Shown here one piece after another: positions 25,058 to 33,277 of a DNA stretch of 64,000 nt. Below the pieces are notes generated by a model, which was not told the origin of the DNA, ran no database searches, and worked only from the letters and a program-made list of their open reading frames with translations. Both the position numbers and the translations under genes were made by a program. Source of the stretch: an uncultured Solirubrobacterales bacterium. Lineage in GTDB: Bacteria; Actinomycetota; Thermoleophilia; Solirubrobacterales; 70-9. The DNA lies in the NCBI GenBank assembly GCA_903939845.1, contig CAJAIJ010000050.1:1-64000 (forward strand), given 5' to 3'. How positions within the stretch are numbered: the stretch's first letter is position 1; each line of letters begins with the position of its first letter.

Positions 25058-25250
25058 GAAGTCGGTCGTGCCCCTTGTGGGGCCAGGGAATCCGGTCGAA
25101 ATCCGGAACTGGCGCGCAGCGGTAGGGACGCACTCCTGACGGCTCAAATGCCACTGGGTACAACCCGGGAAGGCAGCCGGTCAGAAGCGTCCGAGTCCGA
25201 AGACCTGTCGGCTTCGTGTTCTCTCGATCTAGATGGAGAGGACGCTTCTG
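25058..25250 (+). ncRNA. Cobalamin riboswitch with candidate expression platform
   Basis: The conserved core of the B12 aptamer is visible in order: GGGAATCCGGTCGAAATCCGGAACTG (25087-25110, given here as the GGGAATCCGG and ATCCGGAACTG halves), GCCACTGGG (25150-25158), CCGGGAAGGC (25165-25174) and the B12 box GTCCGAAGACCTGTCGGC (25195-25212). Downstream, GGACGCTTCTG (25240-25250) is perfectly complementary over 11 bases to CAGAAGCGTCC inside the aptamer (25182-25192), and an imperfect palindrome (25221-25240) lies between. Pairing of these two segments would break the aptamer, so this is a probable on/off switch. It controls the following exported-protein and ECF transporter genes. Confidence 0.92.
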
Positions 25251-25294
25251 AAAAAGGTGGCCTCGCGCACAGGCCCGGAGAAAAAAGGACAAAA

Positions 25295-26053
25295 ATGAAC
25301 AGGTTCATCGCAGCCTTGGTGGCGGCCTTCGTGCTCGTCGCGGCTGGCCAGGCAGAGGCATCGACCGACCGGAAGGCCCCGGTGGAGGTCAGGGTCGTCA
25401 ACTGGAAGGGTGAGATCCTCGTGGACCGCCCGGTCGTGGCCCAGACCACTTCCGTTCCTACCAGCAGCAAGGCGCTCTGCTTTGGAGGCACTCCCTCCGA
25501 TGGATCGAAGATCCTCGCCGGCACGACGGCCCTGGGTGCTCTCCAGCGGGCGACGGTCGGGGTAGCCGAACTCAGGCCGCTGCTTCTGACCAACGCGTTC
25601 GACTTCGGACTCGGCGTCTGTGCCGTCGGCCGATACGCCCCGGAGGGTGAAGAGTGGTGGGCTCTGAAGGTGAACGGTTCACTGGCCACCACCGGCGGTG
25701 ACTCGACCTTCCTCGAGGCCGGAGACAGGGTCCTTTGGTACCTGGATCAGAGCTACAGCGCTCCGCTGCCCGACGAGCTCCGGTTGATAGCTCCGGCGAC
25801 GGTCAGGAGGGCATCACTTACTACCGTCCGGGTCCTCGCCTACGACGGCGAGGGCAAGGCTCGACCGGCCTCGGGAGCAAAGGTATTCGTCGGTCCGGTC
25901 CTGGCCGGTGTGACCGATTCCTCCGGCCGGATCACGGTGAGGGTTACCTCGACCGTTCGTCTGGTCGCCCGGTCGGCAGGACTCATTCCCTCCAATCGCT
26001 CGGTCATAGAGCTGGGTAATCAGACGCGCCAGCAGGCGGCACGACAGGGCTGA
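25295..26053 (+). CDS. Exported DUF4430 protein of the B12 operon (1)
   Basis: A 252-residue protein from ATG 25295, preceded by an A-rich stretch with GGAG and AAGGA. A signal peptide (residues 1-22, cleavage near AEA-ST) is followed by a DUF4430-like region (about 30-155): a cysteine pair C62/C109, then WWALKVNG (121-128), GGD and EAGDRVLWYL (141-150). This W..KVNG..GD..W pattern matches the beta domain that closes over B12 in animal transcobalamin and intrinsic factor. The last 90 residues form a beta-rich domain of Ig-like or carboxypeptidase-regulatory type (VRVLAYDGEGKARPASGAKVFVGPVLAGVTDSSGRITV). It is the first gene after the riboswitch, so a role in B12 capture outside the membrane is the natural inference. 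Confidence 0.78.
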   Translation: MNRFIAALVAAFVLVAAGQAEASTDRKAPVEVRVVNWKGEILVDRPVVAQTTSVPTSSKALCFGGTPSDGSKILAGTTALGALQRATVGVAELRPLLLTNAFDFGLGVCAVGRYAPEGEEWWALKVNGSLATTGGDSTFLEAGDRVLWYLDQSYSAPLPDELRLIAPATVRRASLTTVRVLAYDGEGKARPASGAKVFVGPVLAGVTDSSGRITVRVTSTVRLVARSAGLIPSNRSVIELGNQTRQQAARQG

Positions 26054-26065
26054 ACGGCTTCCTCG

Positions 26066-26995
26066 GTGAGAGCTCTCGTCACGGCGATCGCGTGTGGTCT
26101 GGCCCTCGCTTCGACTGGGTGTGGAGTGGGCTTCGGTCCCGGATCGGTAGACGGAGAGGTGGGGCTCTCCGTTACGAGGGACTACGGCCGGACACCGGTT
26201 GCCGGCCCGGTCGAGCATGAGCTCGGGGCCTCGGACACCGTGATGCGCCTCCTGGACCGGACCACCGAGGTCGAAACCTCCTACGGAGGCAGGTTCGTTG
26301 ATGCGATCGACGGCATCGAGACGACCGTCAGTCCGCGGAGTCGCGACTGGTTCTACTTCGTCAACGGCATCGCTGCCGAGATCGGTGCTGCCGAGTTCGA
26401 CCTGAGCTCGGGTGACTCGGTCTGGTGGGACTATCGGGACTGGACAGCGGCGATGGAGGTCGGCGCCGTGACTGGGAGCTACCCGGCGCCCCTCGCACCG
26501 GGTTCCGTGGGAGCCGGGAGTCGGGCCTCGCTCTCCTGCCGGGCGCCGGAATCCATCTGTGATCTGGCCCGTGGGCAGCTGTCCGATGACGGCGTCCAGT
26601 TCGCTCGGTCTGACGGGGGCGGAGTCAGGGTCGAGGTCGGCTCTTTCGGGGACCTCGAGGATTCCGGCCTCGACTCCGATCCGGCCGAAAGTGGCGTGTT
26701 CGCGAGGTTCGCAGGTTCTCCCGGGGGCGAGGCGACTCTGGAGTTGCTCGACCAGAACGGGGTGAGGGCAGATGTCCTGGGGCCGGGATCGGGCCTCATC
26801 GCGGCCGTCCGCGAACCCGGAGGGCCGCCGGTATGGATCGTCACCGGGACCGATGACGAAGGTGTCGAGATCGCAACCGCGGCCCTCGAACCCGAAGTGC
26901 TGGGATCCACCTATGCGGTAGCGATCACTCCCGCGGGGACCCCGGTTCCTGTGCCCGTCCCGACCGATGACAGCGGGAAAGGCGGAGGAAACTGA
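26066..26995 (+). CDS. DUF4430 lipoprotein of the B12 operon (2)
   Basis: A 309-residue lipoprotein from GTG 26066. The lipobox LASTGC puts the lipidated cysteine at position 19. The DUF4430 domain spans about residues 30-125 and is textbook-like: DTVMRLLDRTTEVETSYGGRFVDAIDGIE, DWFYFVNGI (94-102), then SSGDSVWWDYRDW (114-126). The rest (about 130-290) has repeated beta-strand and helix units without a recognised family, and the C-terminus is Pro/Thr-rich (VPVPVPTDD). It probably acts at the outer face of the membrane with the S component encoded three genes downstream. The following gene's start overlaps its stop. Confidence 0.82.
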   Translation: MRALVTAIACGLALASTGCGVGFGPGSVDGEVGLSVTRDYGRTPVAGPVEHELGASDTVMRLLDRTTEVETSYGGRFVDAIDGIETTVSPRSRDWFYFVNGIAAEIGAAEFDLSSGDSVWWDYRDWTAAMEVGAVTGSYPAPLAPGSVGAGSRASLSCRAPESICDLARGQLSDDGVQFARSDGGGVRVEVGSFGDLEDSGLDSDPAESGVFARFAGSPGGEATLELLDQNGVRADVLGPGSGLIAAVREPGGPPVWIVTGTDDEGVEIATAALEPEVLGSTYAVAITPAGTPVPVPVPTDDSGKGGGN

Positions 26996-27888
26996 AGACG
27001 CTGCTCGATCCGCCGCTCGCCTACGTTCCTTCACGCGGGCCGCTTCAGTCTGCCTCGCTCGGACCGGTCGGGATCTACCTCGGGGCCTACCTCATCGTCT
27101 GCCTGTTCTCCGGTGACCCATTGGTCCTGCTTGCCGGGACGTTGGGCGCCGCTCTGGCCGGAGTCGGTGCCGGCTGTGGCAGGGCCGTCCTCTTCTCGAT
27201 CAAGATCGGAGGCGCGATCGCGGCCCTGATGATCCTGGTCAATGGTCTGGTCACCGAGAGGGGAGCCACTGTCCTCCTCAGGCTGGGGGAGTGGCCCCTG
27301 TTCGGTGCGGTCGATGTGACCGCCGAGGCTCTGATGGCCGGTGCCGTGATCGGCCTGAGGGCTCTCGGCACGATGGTCGTGATCGGTGTCTGGTCTGCCG
27401 CAGTCGATCCCGACCGGGTCTTGACTTCGGTCCATCGGGTCGCGCGCCGGTCGGCCCTGACCGCAACCCTGGTTTCGCGACTGGTCCCTCTTGCGGTGGC
27501 AGACCAGGCCCGTCTGGCCGAGGCCTCCTCCCTGAGGGGTCCCGCGGCAACCCCGGTTGGCAAGGCGGCAGCTGCCAGGCGACTGTTGGCGGGATCGCTG
27601 GACAGGTCGGTGGACGTGGCCGCAACCCTCGAGTTGAGGGGCTACTCGATCGGCAACAAGGACTCGGCCCCTGCCCGGCGGCGCTCCCGCCACGACCGCC
27701 GGTTCCTGCTTTCAGGTCTGGCGATTCTGGCCGCGCTCACTGTGAACCTCCTGGCCGGCGGGTCGCAGTTCGACCCCTATCCCACGATCACCTGGCACTT
27801 CGGTCCGACCTCGCTCCTGCTGGCAGCAGTCCTGGTCCTGGGCGGACTGGTGACCCGTAGCGGTTCGGGAGGCATCCGTGGAAGTTGA
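26992..27888 (+). CDS. ecfT: ECF transporter T component (EcfT/CbiQ family), CTG start
   Basis: A 298-residue transmembrane coupling subunit. I place the start at CTG 26992, four bases inside the previous stop (CTGA), with GGAGG at 26984-26988. There is no in-frame ATG, GTG or TTG until TTG 27121, which would cut off 43 residues including the conserved start (PLAYVPSRGPLQSASLG) and the first TM helix (VGIYLGAYLIVCLF). EcfT features are visible: several TM helices, and two coupling motifs with the key Arg-Gly pair, SSLRGP (about 181-186) and LELRGY (about 211-216), which dock onto the ATPases. It transmits ATPase movement to the S component. Confidence 0.85.
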   Translation: MKTLLDPPLAYVPSRGPLQSASLGPVGIYLGAYLIVCLFSGDPLVLLAGTLGAALAGVGAGCGRAVLFSIKIGGAIAALMILVNGLVTERGATVLLRLGEWPLFGAVDVTAEALMAGAVIGLRALGTMVVIGVWSAAVDPDRVLTSVHRVARRSALTATLVSRLVPLAVADQARLAEASSLRGPAATPVGKAAAARRLLAGSLDRSVDVAATLELRGYSIGNKDSAPARRRSRHDRRFLLSGLAILAALTVNLLAGGSQFDPYPTITWHFGPTSLLLAAVLVLGGLVTRSGSGGIRGS

Positions 27889-29536
27889 TGCCCCGATCAC
27901 GACCGACCGGCCACAGCTCCTGCTCGACGGGTTCTCATGTTCATACCCCGACTCTGACTCCTTCGCCCTGCGGGAGGTCTCGCTCACCGTCGGGTCAGGT
28001 GAGTTCGTGGTCCTGGCGGGACGGTCGGGATCGGGCAAGTCGTCGCTCCTGAAGGCCGCCTGCGGACTCATTCCCCACTTCCACGGTGGCACCGTGAGCG
28101 GGACCGTGATGGTCGGCGGCCGGGACACCTCTGAGTTCGGACCGGGGGACCTTGCAGACCTCGTCGGCTATCTCGCTCAGGATCCCGAGACCCAGGTCGT
28201 CTCGACCACCGTCTCGGCCGAGATCGAACTTCCACTCAGGTTCCGGGGTGACGGTGACGCGGCTCGCGCCCGTGCGGTCGAGGAGGTAGCCCTCGCCCTG
28301 GCGATTCCCGACCTGCTCGATCGAACGGTGGCATCCCTCTCGGGCGGGGAGCTGCAACGGGTCGCCCTTGCTGCTGCCCTGGTCACCAGACCGTCGCTGA
28401 TCCTTCTCGACGAGCCGACCTCGCAGCTCGATCCCGTTGCCGGCGATGAGCTGATCTGGCTCCTGCGTCGCCTGAACGAGGAGTGGGGGGTGTCGGTGGT
28501 CCTCGCCGAGCACAGGCTGGAGCGCTGTCTCGCCGCAGCCGACCGGGTAGTCGCAATGGACCGGGGATCGGTCGCCTTCGACGGCAGGCCGGAGGGTTTT
28601 CTCGAGTTCGCATTGGCGGTGGAGCCGGCGCTGGCGACTCCTGCCGCCCGGATGTTCTCTCTGGCCGGCCTGCCTTCGCTTCCGGTCGGGGTCAGGCAGG
28701 CCCGTTCGGCCTTGAGCGGTCTCGTTTCGGCCCCCGGTGCCGACCGGTCGGACCGAAACCGGTCCGGCGACCCAACTGTGAGGGTCGGGAACGGCCGTGC
28801 CCTGCGGTGCGAGGATCTCTGGGTCGAGCTCTCCTCGGCGGGACGTTCGGCAGATGTCCTACGGGGGGTCGATCTCGCGGTCGAGCCCGGGGAGAAGGTC
28901 GCCCTGATGGGAAGGAACGGTGCCGGGAAGTCGACCCTGCTCAGGGCCGCTGCCGGCCTCGTTCCCCCGGTGGCCGGGAAGGTCGTAGTCCGCGGCGGAG
29001 TGGCGCTCCTGACCCAGAACCCCGGCGACTACCTCGTCAGGGAGTCGGTCGGAGCCGAGCTCGAAGGTCCCGGAGGTCGAGCGGCACTCGATGCGGTCGG
29101 ACTCGAGGTCGACCCCTCGGTTGACCCGCGTGACCTCTCGGGTGGCGAGAGACAGAGACTCGCCCTGGCGATCGCCCTCGCCGGCCGGACAGAGGGCGAT
29201 GCCCTGCCCGATCTCGTCGCCCTCGACGAGCCGACCAGGGGAATGGACCGGAGCCTGAAGGACGGGCTGGCCCACCTGATCGAGACGATCGCAGAGCGGG
29301 GAGCGGCCGTCGTGGTCGCCACGCACGATGTCGAGTTCGCTGCCGGCTTTGCCGACCGCGTCATCCTGCTCGGCGATGGTGAGTTGATCGCCGACTCCGA
29401 TACAGGCGAGGTTCTCGCGGGCGGCTGGTACTTCGCGACCGAGATCTCGAGGGTGCTGGACATGCCGGGTGTCGTGACGGTCGAGGATGGAGTCGTCGCT
29501 CTGGGGCAGATGACCGGCCGGGAAGGCCCGGAATGA
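27878..29536 (+). CDS. ecfA: Fused ECF ATPase (EcfA-EcfA' double ABC domain)
   Basis: A 552-residue protein with two ABC ATPase halves in one chain. Half 1: Walker A GRSGSGKSS (48-56), Q-loop YLAQDPETQ, signature SLSGGELQR (about 150), Walker B LILLDEPTSQLDP, H-loop LAEHRLE. Half 2: Walker A GRNGAGKST (about 347), LTQNPGDYL, signature DLSGGERQRL, Walker B LVALDEPTRGMDR, H-loop VVATHDVEF. Both halves look catalytically complete. ECF systems usually use two separate ATPases, but fused ones are known. GTG 27878 overlaps ecfT by 11 bases. It powers uptake of the vitamin, presumably B12 given the riboswitch. Confidence 0.93.
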   Translation: MEVDAPITTDRPQLLLDGFSCSYPDSDSFALREVSLTVGSGEFVVLAGRSGSGKSSLLKAACGLIPHFHGGTVSGTVMVGGRDTSEFGPGDLADLVGYLAQDPETQVVSTTVSAEIELPLRFRGDGDAARARAVEEVALALAIPDLLDRTVASLSGGELQRVALAAALVTRPSLILLDEPTSQLDPVAGDELIWLLRRLNEEWGVSVVLAEHRLERCLAAADRVVAMDRGSVAFDGRPEGFLEFALAVEPALATPAARMFSLAGLPSLPVGVRQARSALSGLVSAPGADRSDRNRSGDPTVRVGNGRALRCEDLWVELSSAGRSADVLRGVDLAVEPGEKVALMGRNGAGKSTLLRAAAGLVPPVAGKVVVRGGVALLTQNPGDYLVRESVGAELEGPGGRAALDAVGLEVDPSVDPRDLSGGERQRLALAIALAGRTEGDALPDLVALDEPTRGMDRSLKDGLAHLIETIAERGAAVVVATHDVEFAAGFADRVILLGDGELIADSDTGEVLAGGWYFATEISRVLDMPGVVTVEDGVVALGQMTGREGPE

Positions 29537-31443
29537 GTTGGCAGATCGGATCGCTGATCCTCGTCCTGCTGGTGATCGGGGTCGGCCTGATCTGGTACGA
29601 GCGCTCCCGACCGCCCTCCCAGATCGTCGCTCTGGTGGCGGTGCTGGCAGCGATGGCCGTGGCGGGCCGGGTTCTCCTGGCACCGGTTCCGAACGTGGTC
29701 GCGACGACCGACCTGGTCCTCTTCGCCGGTTACGCGCTCGGACCGGCGCCGGGGTTCGCGGTCGGTGCGATCGGTGGCCTGGTCTCGAACTTCTGGCTGG
29801 GGCAGGGGATCTGGACACCGTGGCAGATGGTCGGATGGGGCATGACCGGTGTTGCGGGCTGGCTCCTGTGGAAGGTGACCGGCGGCGGTGCCGGAAGGGT
29901 GAGGCTGGCCATCGCCTGCGGGCTGGCCGGGCTGTTCTTCGGGATGTGGATGAACTTTCAGTTCCTGGTCGGATTCGGGGGGGAGGTGAGCCTGGACCGC
30001 TACCTTGCCTTACAGGTGAGATCGATCCCGTTCGACCTGGCACACATAATCGGCAACGTAGCTTTCGCCCTGGTGGCGGGCCCCGCGATCGTTTCGGCGA
30101 TCGGGAGGTTCCGCAGTCGGTTCGAGTGGGAGCGGCTTCCCGGTACGGTCGGGGTCCTGCTGGTGGCGGTGTCCCTGACCATCGTCACCTTTGCCCCGTC
30201 CGCCGAGGCCGCCCTTTCGGATCAGGCCCGTAAGGCCAGGAACTGGGTCACAGCACAACAGAACCGCGATGGCGGGTTCGGCGTCGCGCCCGGTTCCGAG
30301 TCCTCGATCACGATTACCTCCAGGGTGATGATCGGTCTGGCAGCCGCGGACCGAAACCCTCTCGACGTTCGGCGCTCCGGCTTCAACCCTCTCGACTTCC
30401 TGCGGGCCAGGCAGAACGGGATCGACGATCCGAATGAGCTGGCACTCGCGATCCTGGCGAACCATGCGACCGGGTCCGATCCACGCAGGTTCGGATCGAG
30501 GAACCTCGTCTCGGAACTCGACCGGAACAGATCGAACGACCGGACCTTCGGCGGGAAGGTGAACGTGGCCGCATTCGCGGCGCTCGCCTTCAGGTCCGTC
30601 GGTGCAGACGGAGCGGCCCGGAACGTGGTCGACTGGATTCGTTCCGTCCAACGACCGGATGGTGGCTGGGGAGTAACTGCAACGGCCTCCAGCGACCCCG
30701 ACTCGACTGGTACCGTCCTCCAGCTCCTCTCCTCCGGAGGGGCCGCGGACCGGGCCCTCTCGTGGCTCGGATCGGCCCAGAGTTCTTCCGGGGGCTTCGG
30801 CTATCGCTCCGCCGTCAACTCCCAGTCGACCGGGCTGGTGCTGCAGGGCCTGGGTGCTCTCGGATTGAAGCCGAGCTACCTGACCAGAGGCGGCAAGTCC
30901 GGGCTCGACTACCTCCGGGCCCGACAGACCGCATCCGGTGCCATCGACTACTCGGCCGCCAGCAGCCAGACTCCTGTCTGGGTGACCGGCGACGCACTGA
31001 TCGCCCTTGCCGGCCAGAGCCTTCCCGTGGCCGCTCCGCCACGCCAGCCGATCGAGCCTGTCCCGGGAGGCGGCTCCGGCGGGTCTTCTTCCGGAAGCGG
31101 TTCCGGTGGCTCGTCCTCGGGAGGCGGAACCGGAGGTTCGGCATCGCCGGCTCCATCCGTCCCGGGAGTGAACGGGGAAGGGAGCTCCGATGGCACCGGT
31201 TCGGGCGGAGTTCAGCCGGGAGATCCCGTTCCCCTCGATCCGATCGCGCCCGATGGGGTCGCTCCCGGAGAGGCCGAGGGATCGATCTTCCAGACGACTC
31301 CGATCGCTCCGACCGAAGCCCTGTTGGCGGCCTCCGAGAGCGGTCCGAAGCCATCGCCCGTGCTGGCCGTATTGATCGGTCTGGTCACTGCGGCTGGCCT
31401 GGCCGGCCTGACCATCCTGCTGGTCAGGAGAAAGGGCTGGTGA
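29533..31443 (+). CDS. ECF S component fused to extracellular transcobalamin-like alpha/alpha-barrel
   Basis: A 636-residue fusion protein. Residues 1-200 form an EcfS substrate-binding membrane domain: GRVLLAPVPNVVATTD, LFAGYALGPAPGFAVGAIGGL, then QGIWTPWQMVGWGMTG. A seventh helix (about 204-221) ends in APSAEAA, which resembles a signal-peptidase site. Residues about 228-505 hold prenyltransferase/squalene-cyclase-type repeats: QQNRDGGFG (242-250), VQRPDGGWG (about 382), AQSSSGGFG (about 425), and helices such as STGTVLQLL and QSTGLVLQGL. This is the alpha6/alpha6-barrel class to which the alpha domain of transcobalamin belongs. A Gly/Ser/Pro linker (about 505-600) and a final TM helix (LAVLIGLVTAAGLAGLTILLV) anchor the C-terminus. 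It overlaps ecfA by four bases. B12 as substrate is inferred from the riboswitch. Confidence 0.83.
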   Translation: MSWQIGSLILVLLVIGVGLIWYERSRPPSQIVALVAVLAAMAVAGRVLLAPVPNVVATTDLVLFAGYALGPAPGFAVGAIGGLVSNFWLGQGIWTPWQMVGWGMTGVAGWLLWKVTGGGAGRVRLAIACGLAGLFFGMWMNFQFLVGFGGEVSLDRYLALQVRSIPFDLAHIIGNVAFALVAGPAIVSAIGRFRSRFEWERLPGTVGVLLVAVSLTIVTFAPSAEAALSDQARKARNWVTAQQNRDGGFGVAPGSESSITITSRVMIGLAAADRNPLDVRRSGFNPLDFLRARQNGIDDPNELALAILANHATGSDPRRFGSRNLVSELDRNRSNDRTFGGKVNVAAFAALAFRSVGADGAARNVVDWIRSVQRPDGGWGVTATASSDPDSTGTVLQLLSSGGAADRALSWLGSAQSSSGGFGYRSAVNSQSTGLVLQGLGALGLKPSYLTRGGKSGLDYLRARQTASGAIDYSAASSQTPVWVTGDALIALAGQSLPVAAPPRQPIEPVPGGGSGGSSSGSGSGGSSSGGGTGGSASPAPSVPGVNGEGSSDGTGSGGVQPGDPVPLDPIAPDGVAPGEAEGSIFQTTPIAPTEALLAASESGPKPSPVLAVLIGLVTAAGLAGLTILLVRRKGW

Positions 31444-31447
31444 ACGG

Positions 31448-33160
31448 GTGATCGGGCGGGCCGAGGCCCTCGAGAGCATCGCCGGATCCCACTTCGAGGT
31501 GGTCGTGATCGGCGGCGGGATAACCGGCGCGGCGGTCGCCCTCGACGCAGCATCGCGGGGCTACTCGGTGGCGGTCCTGGAGGCCCACGACTACGCCTTC
31601 GGAACCTCGTCGCGATCGTCGAAGATGGTCCACGGGGGACTCCGATACCTCGAGAACTTCGATCTCGGTCTGGTCAGGGAGGCACTCCAGGAGAGGCAGT
31701 TGATGGTCCGGCTTGCCCCGCACCTCGTCTATCCGACCCCGTATCTGGTCCCGAGCTTCAGCGGGGACCGGCCCGACCGCAGGGTCGGGATCGGCCTCAA
31801 CGCCTATGACGTCCTGGCGAGCTCGAGGGCCGCGAGACAGTCACCGGGGGAAGGCGAGCGAAAGCGTTTCGGGAGACCCGGAGAGGCAGAGGGGGGATGG
31901 TCCCCCGACCGTCACCGCACGATCGATGGCGACGAAGCGGTCTCGATGATCCCGGCGCTCGGGGATCGGAGCCCCGAGTCGGCCTACCTGTTCTACGACT
32001 GCCAGACCGATGACTCCAGGCTCGTCCTGACCGCCTTCGCCGAGGCCGAGAGATACGGCGCCGTCTGCCTGAACAGAGCCGAAGTCCGGTCCGTGAACGC
32101 CAGCCGTATGAAGGCCGACACGATCGTCTTCCTCGATCGAGAGTCGGGCGAAGAGGTCTCGGTCACAGCCGACAACATCGTCAACGCGACCGGAGTCTGG
32201 GCCGACCGGATTCGGCCGGGCGAAATCGAGAGCGAGGAGGGAATCCCGAGGATCGCGCCGAGTCGCGGTACACATCTCCTCGTCGACTCCGCCTCGCTCG
32301 ACATGGGCCGCGCCGCCTGCATCGTGCCGGCCGGTGAGGGCCGAAGCATCTTCGCCCTGCCCTGGTACGGGCGGACCCTGATCGGAACCACGGATGTCGA
32401 CTATCGGGGAAGCCTCGATGCCGTGGCGGCTCCGGAGACGGATATCGAGTATCTGCTGGATGCCGTCAATGCCTTCTTCGGCTCCTCGCTCGGCCAGGCC
32501 GACATCGTCGGAGCCTACGCCGGGGTGAGGCCACTGATCAGCACCGGAGACCCGAAGAAGTCGGTCGACATCTCCCGCAAGGCCGAGCTCTACGAAACCT
32601 CGTCCGGCATGCTGACGATCACCGGCGGCAAGCTGACCACGTGGCGCCGCATGGGCAAGCAGACGGTCGATCGGATCGTCGAGCGAGCCGGTCGTATCGC
32701 CCCCTGCATGACCGACCAGATACCGCTCGGTATGGAGCTGGATCCGGCCACGGTCGACCCCCCGGAAGGGGTCGGGGAGGAGGCAGTTCGGCAGCTCGCC
32801 TTCCGCTACGGGCACATCGCCGAGAAGGTCCTCGATCTCGTCCGCAAGGATCCCGATCTCGGCCGACCGGTGGTCGAGGGCATGCCGGACCTGATGGCCG
32901 AGGTGGTCTGGGCGGTCGAGGCCGAGCAGGCTCGCGACATCGAGGACGTCCTGCTGAGGAGGACCAGGCTCGGTCTCACTGCGGCCCGGGACCTTGCCGA
33001 CGCCGTATCGGTTGCGCCGGTAGCCGAGCTCATGGCCGGCCTCCTGGGATGGACCGAGTCCGAAACTGCGGTCAGGACCGACGCCTGGCTCTCGACCGTC
33101 GAGGCCGAGGGTCTGAATCCGGCCGGTGGTCAGGCGCTGGCAGGGGCCGACACCCAATAA
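31448..33160 (+). CDS. glpD: Glycerol-3-phosphate dehydrogenase, FAD-dependent
   Basis: A 570-residue flavoenzyme oxidising sn-glycerol-3-phosphate to dihydroxyacetone phosphate at the membrane and passing electrons to quinone. The FAD-binding motif VVVIGGGITGAAVALDAASRGYSVAVLE is at about residues 18-45, followed by the GlpD signatures GTSSRSSKMVHGGLRYLENFDLGLVREALQER and, later, GTTDVDY, AGVRPL and ITGGKLTTWRRMG. The C-terminal helical domain (about 430-560) is complete. It starts at GTG 31448, only four bases after the S-component gene, so it could be read from the B12 operon transcript. Nothing ties its function to B12. Confidence 0.93.
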   Translation: MIGRAEALESIAGSHFEVVVIGGGITGAAVALDAASRGYSVAVLEAHDYAFGTSSRSSKMVHGGLRYLENFDLGLVREALQERQLMVRLAPHLVYPTPYLVPSFSGDRPDRRVGIGLNAYDVLASSRAARQSPGEGERKRFGRPGEAEGGWSPDRHRTIDGDEAVSMIPALGDRSPESAYLFYDCQTDDSRLVLTAFAEAERYGAVCLNRAEVRSVNASRMKADTIVFLDRESGEEVSVTADNIVNATGVWADRIRPGEIESEEGIPRIAPSRGTHLLVDSASLDMGRAACIVPAGEGRSIFALPWYGRTLIGTTDVDYRGSLDAVAAPETDIEYLLDAVNAFFGSSLGQADIVGAYAGVRPLISTGDPKKSVDISRKAELYETSSGMLTITGGKLTTWRRMGKQTVDRIVERAGRIAPCMTDQIPLGMELDPATVDPPEGVGEEAVRQLAFRYGHIAEKVLDLVRKDPDLGRPVVEGMPDLMAEVVWAVEAEQARDIEDVLLRRTRLGLTAARDLADAVSVAPVAELMAGLLGWTESETAVRTDAWLSTVEAEGLNPAGGQALAGADTQ

Positions 33161-33209
33161 GCTGACGGCACCAGCAAATCCCGACAACGACGGGATCCGT
33201 TCCGGTGCC
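33157..33209 (+). promoter_or_regulatory. Probable promoter and nested hairpin in the Rho-like gene's leader
   Basis: A -10-like TAAGCT (33158-33163) precedes a nested inverted repeat: outer GGCACC (33167-33172) with GGTGCC (33204-33209), inner ATCCCG (33178-33183) with CGGGAT (33191-33196) around a 7-base loop. There is no T-run. It would form at the very 5' end of the leader, or act as a weak glpD terminator. Confidence 0.4.
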
Positions 33210-33277
33210 GAGACAAGATGCCGCGCATCTCCGGCTCCGATGGGGACCCCGGGATAGACAAGGAGAACGAAATAAAC

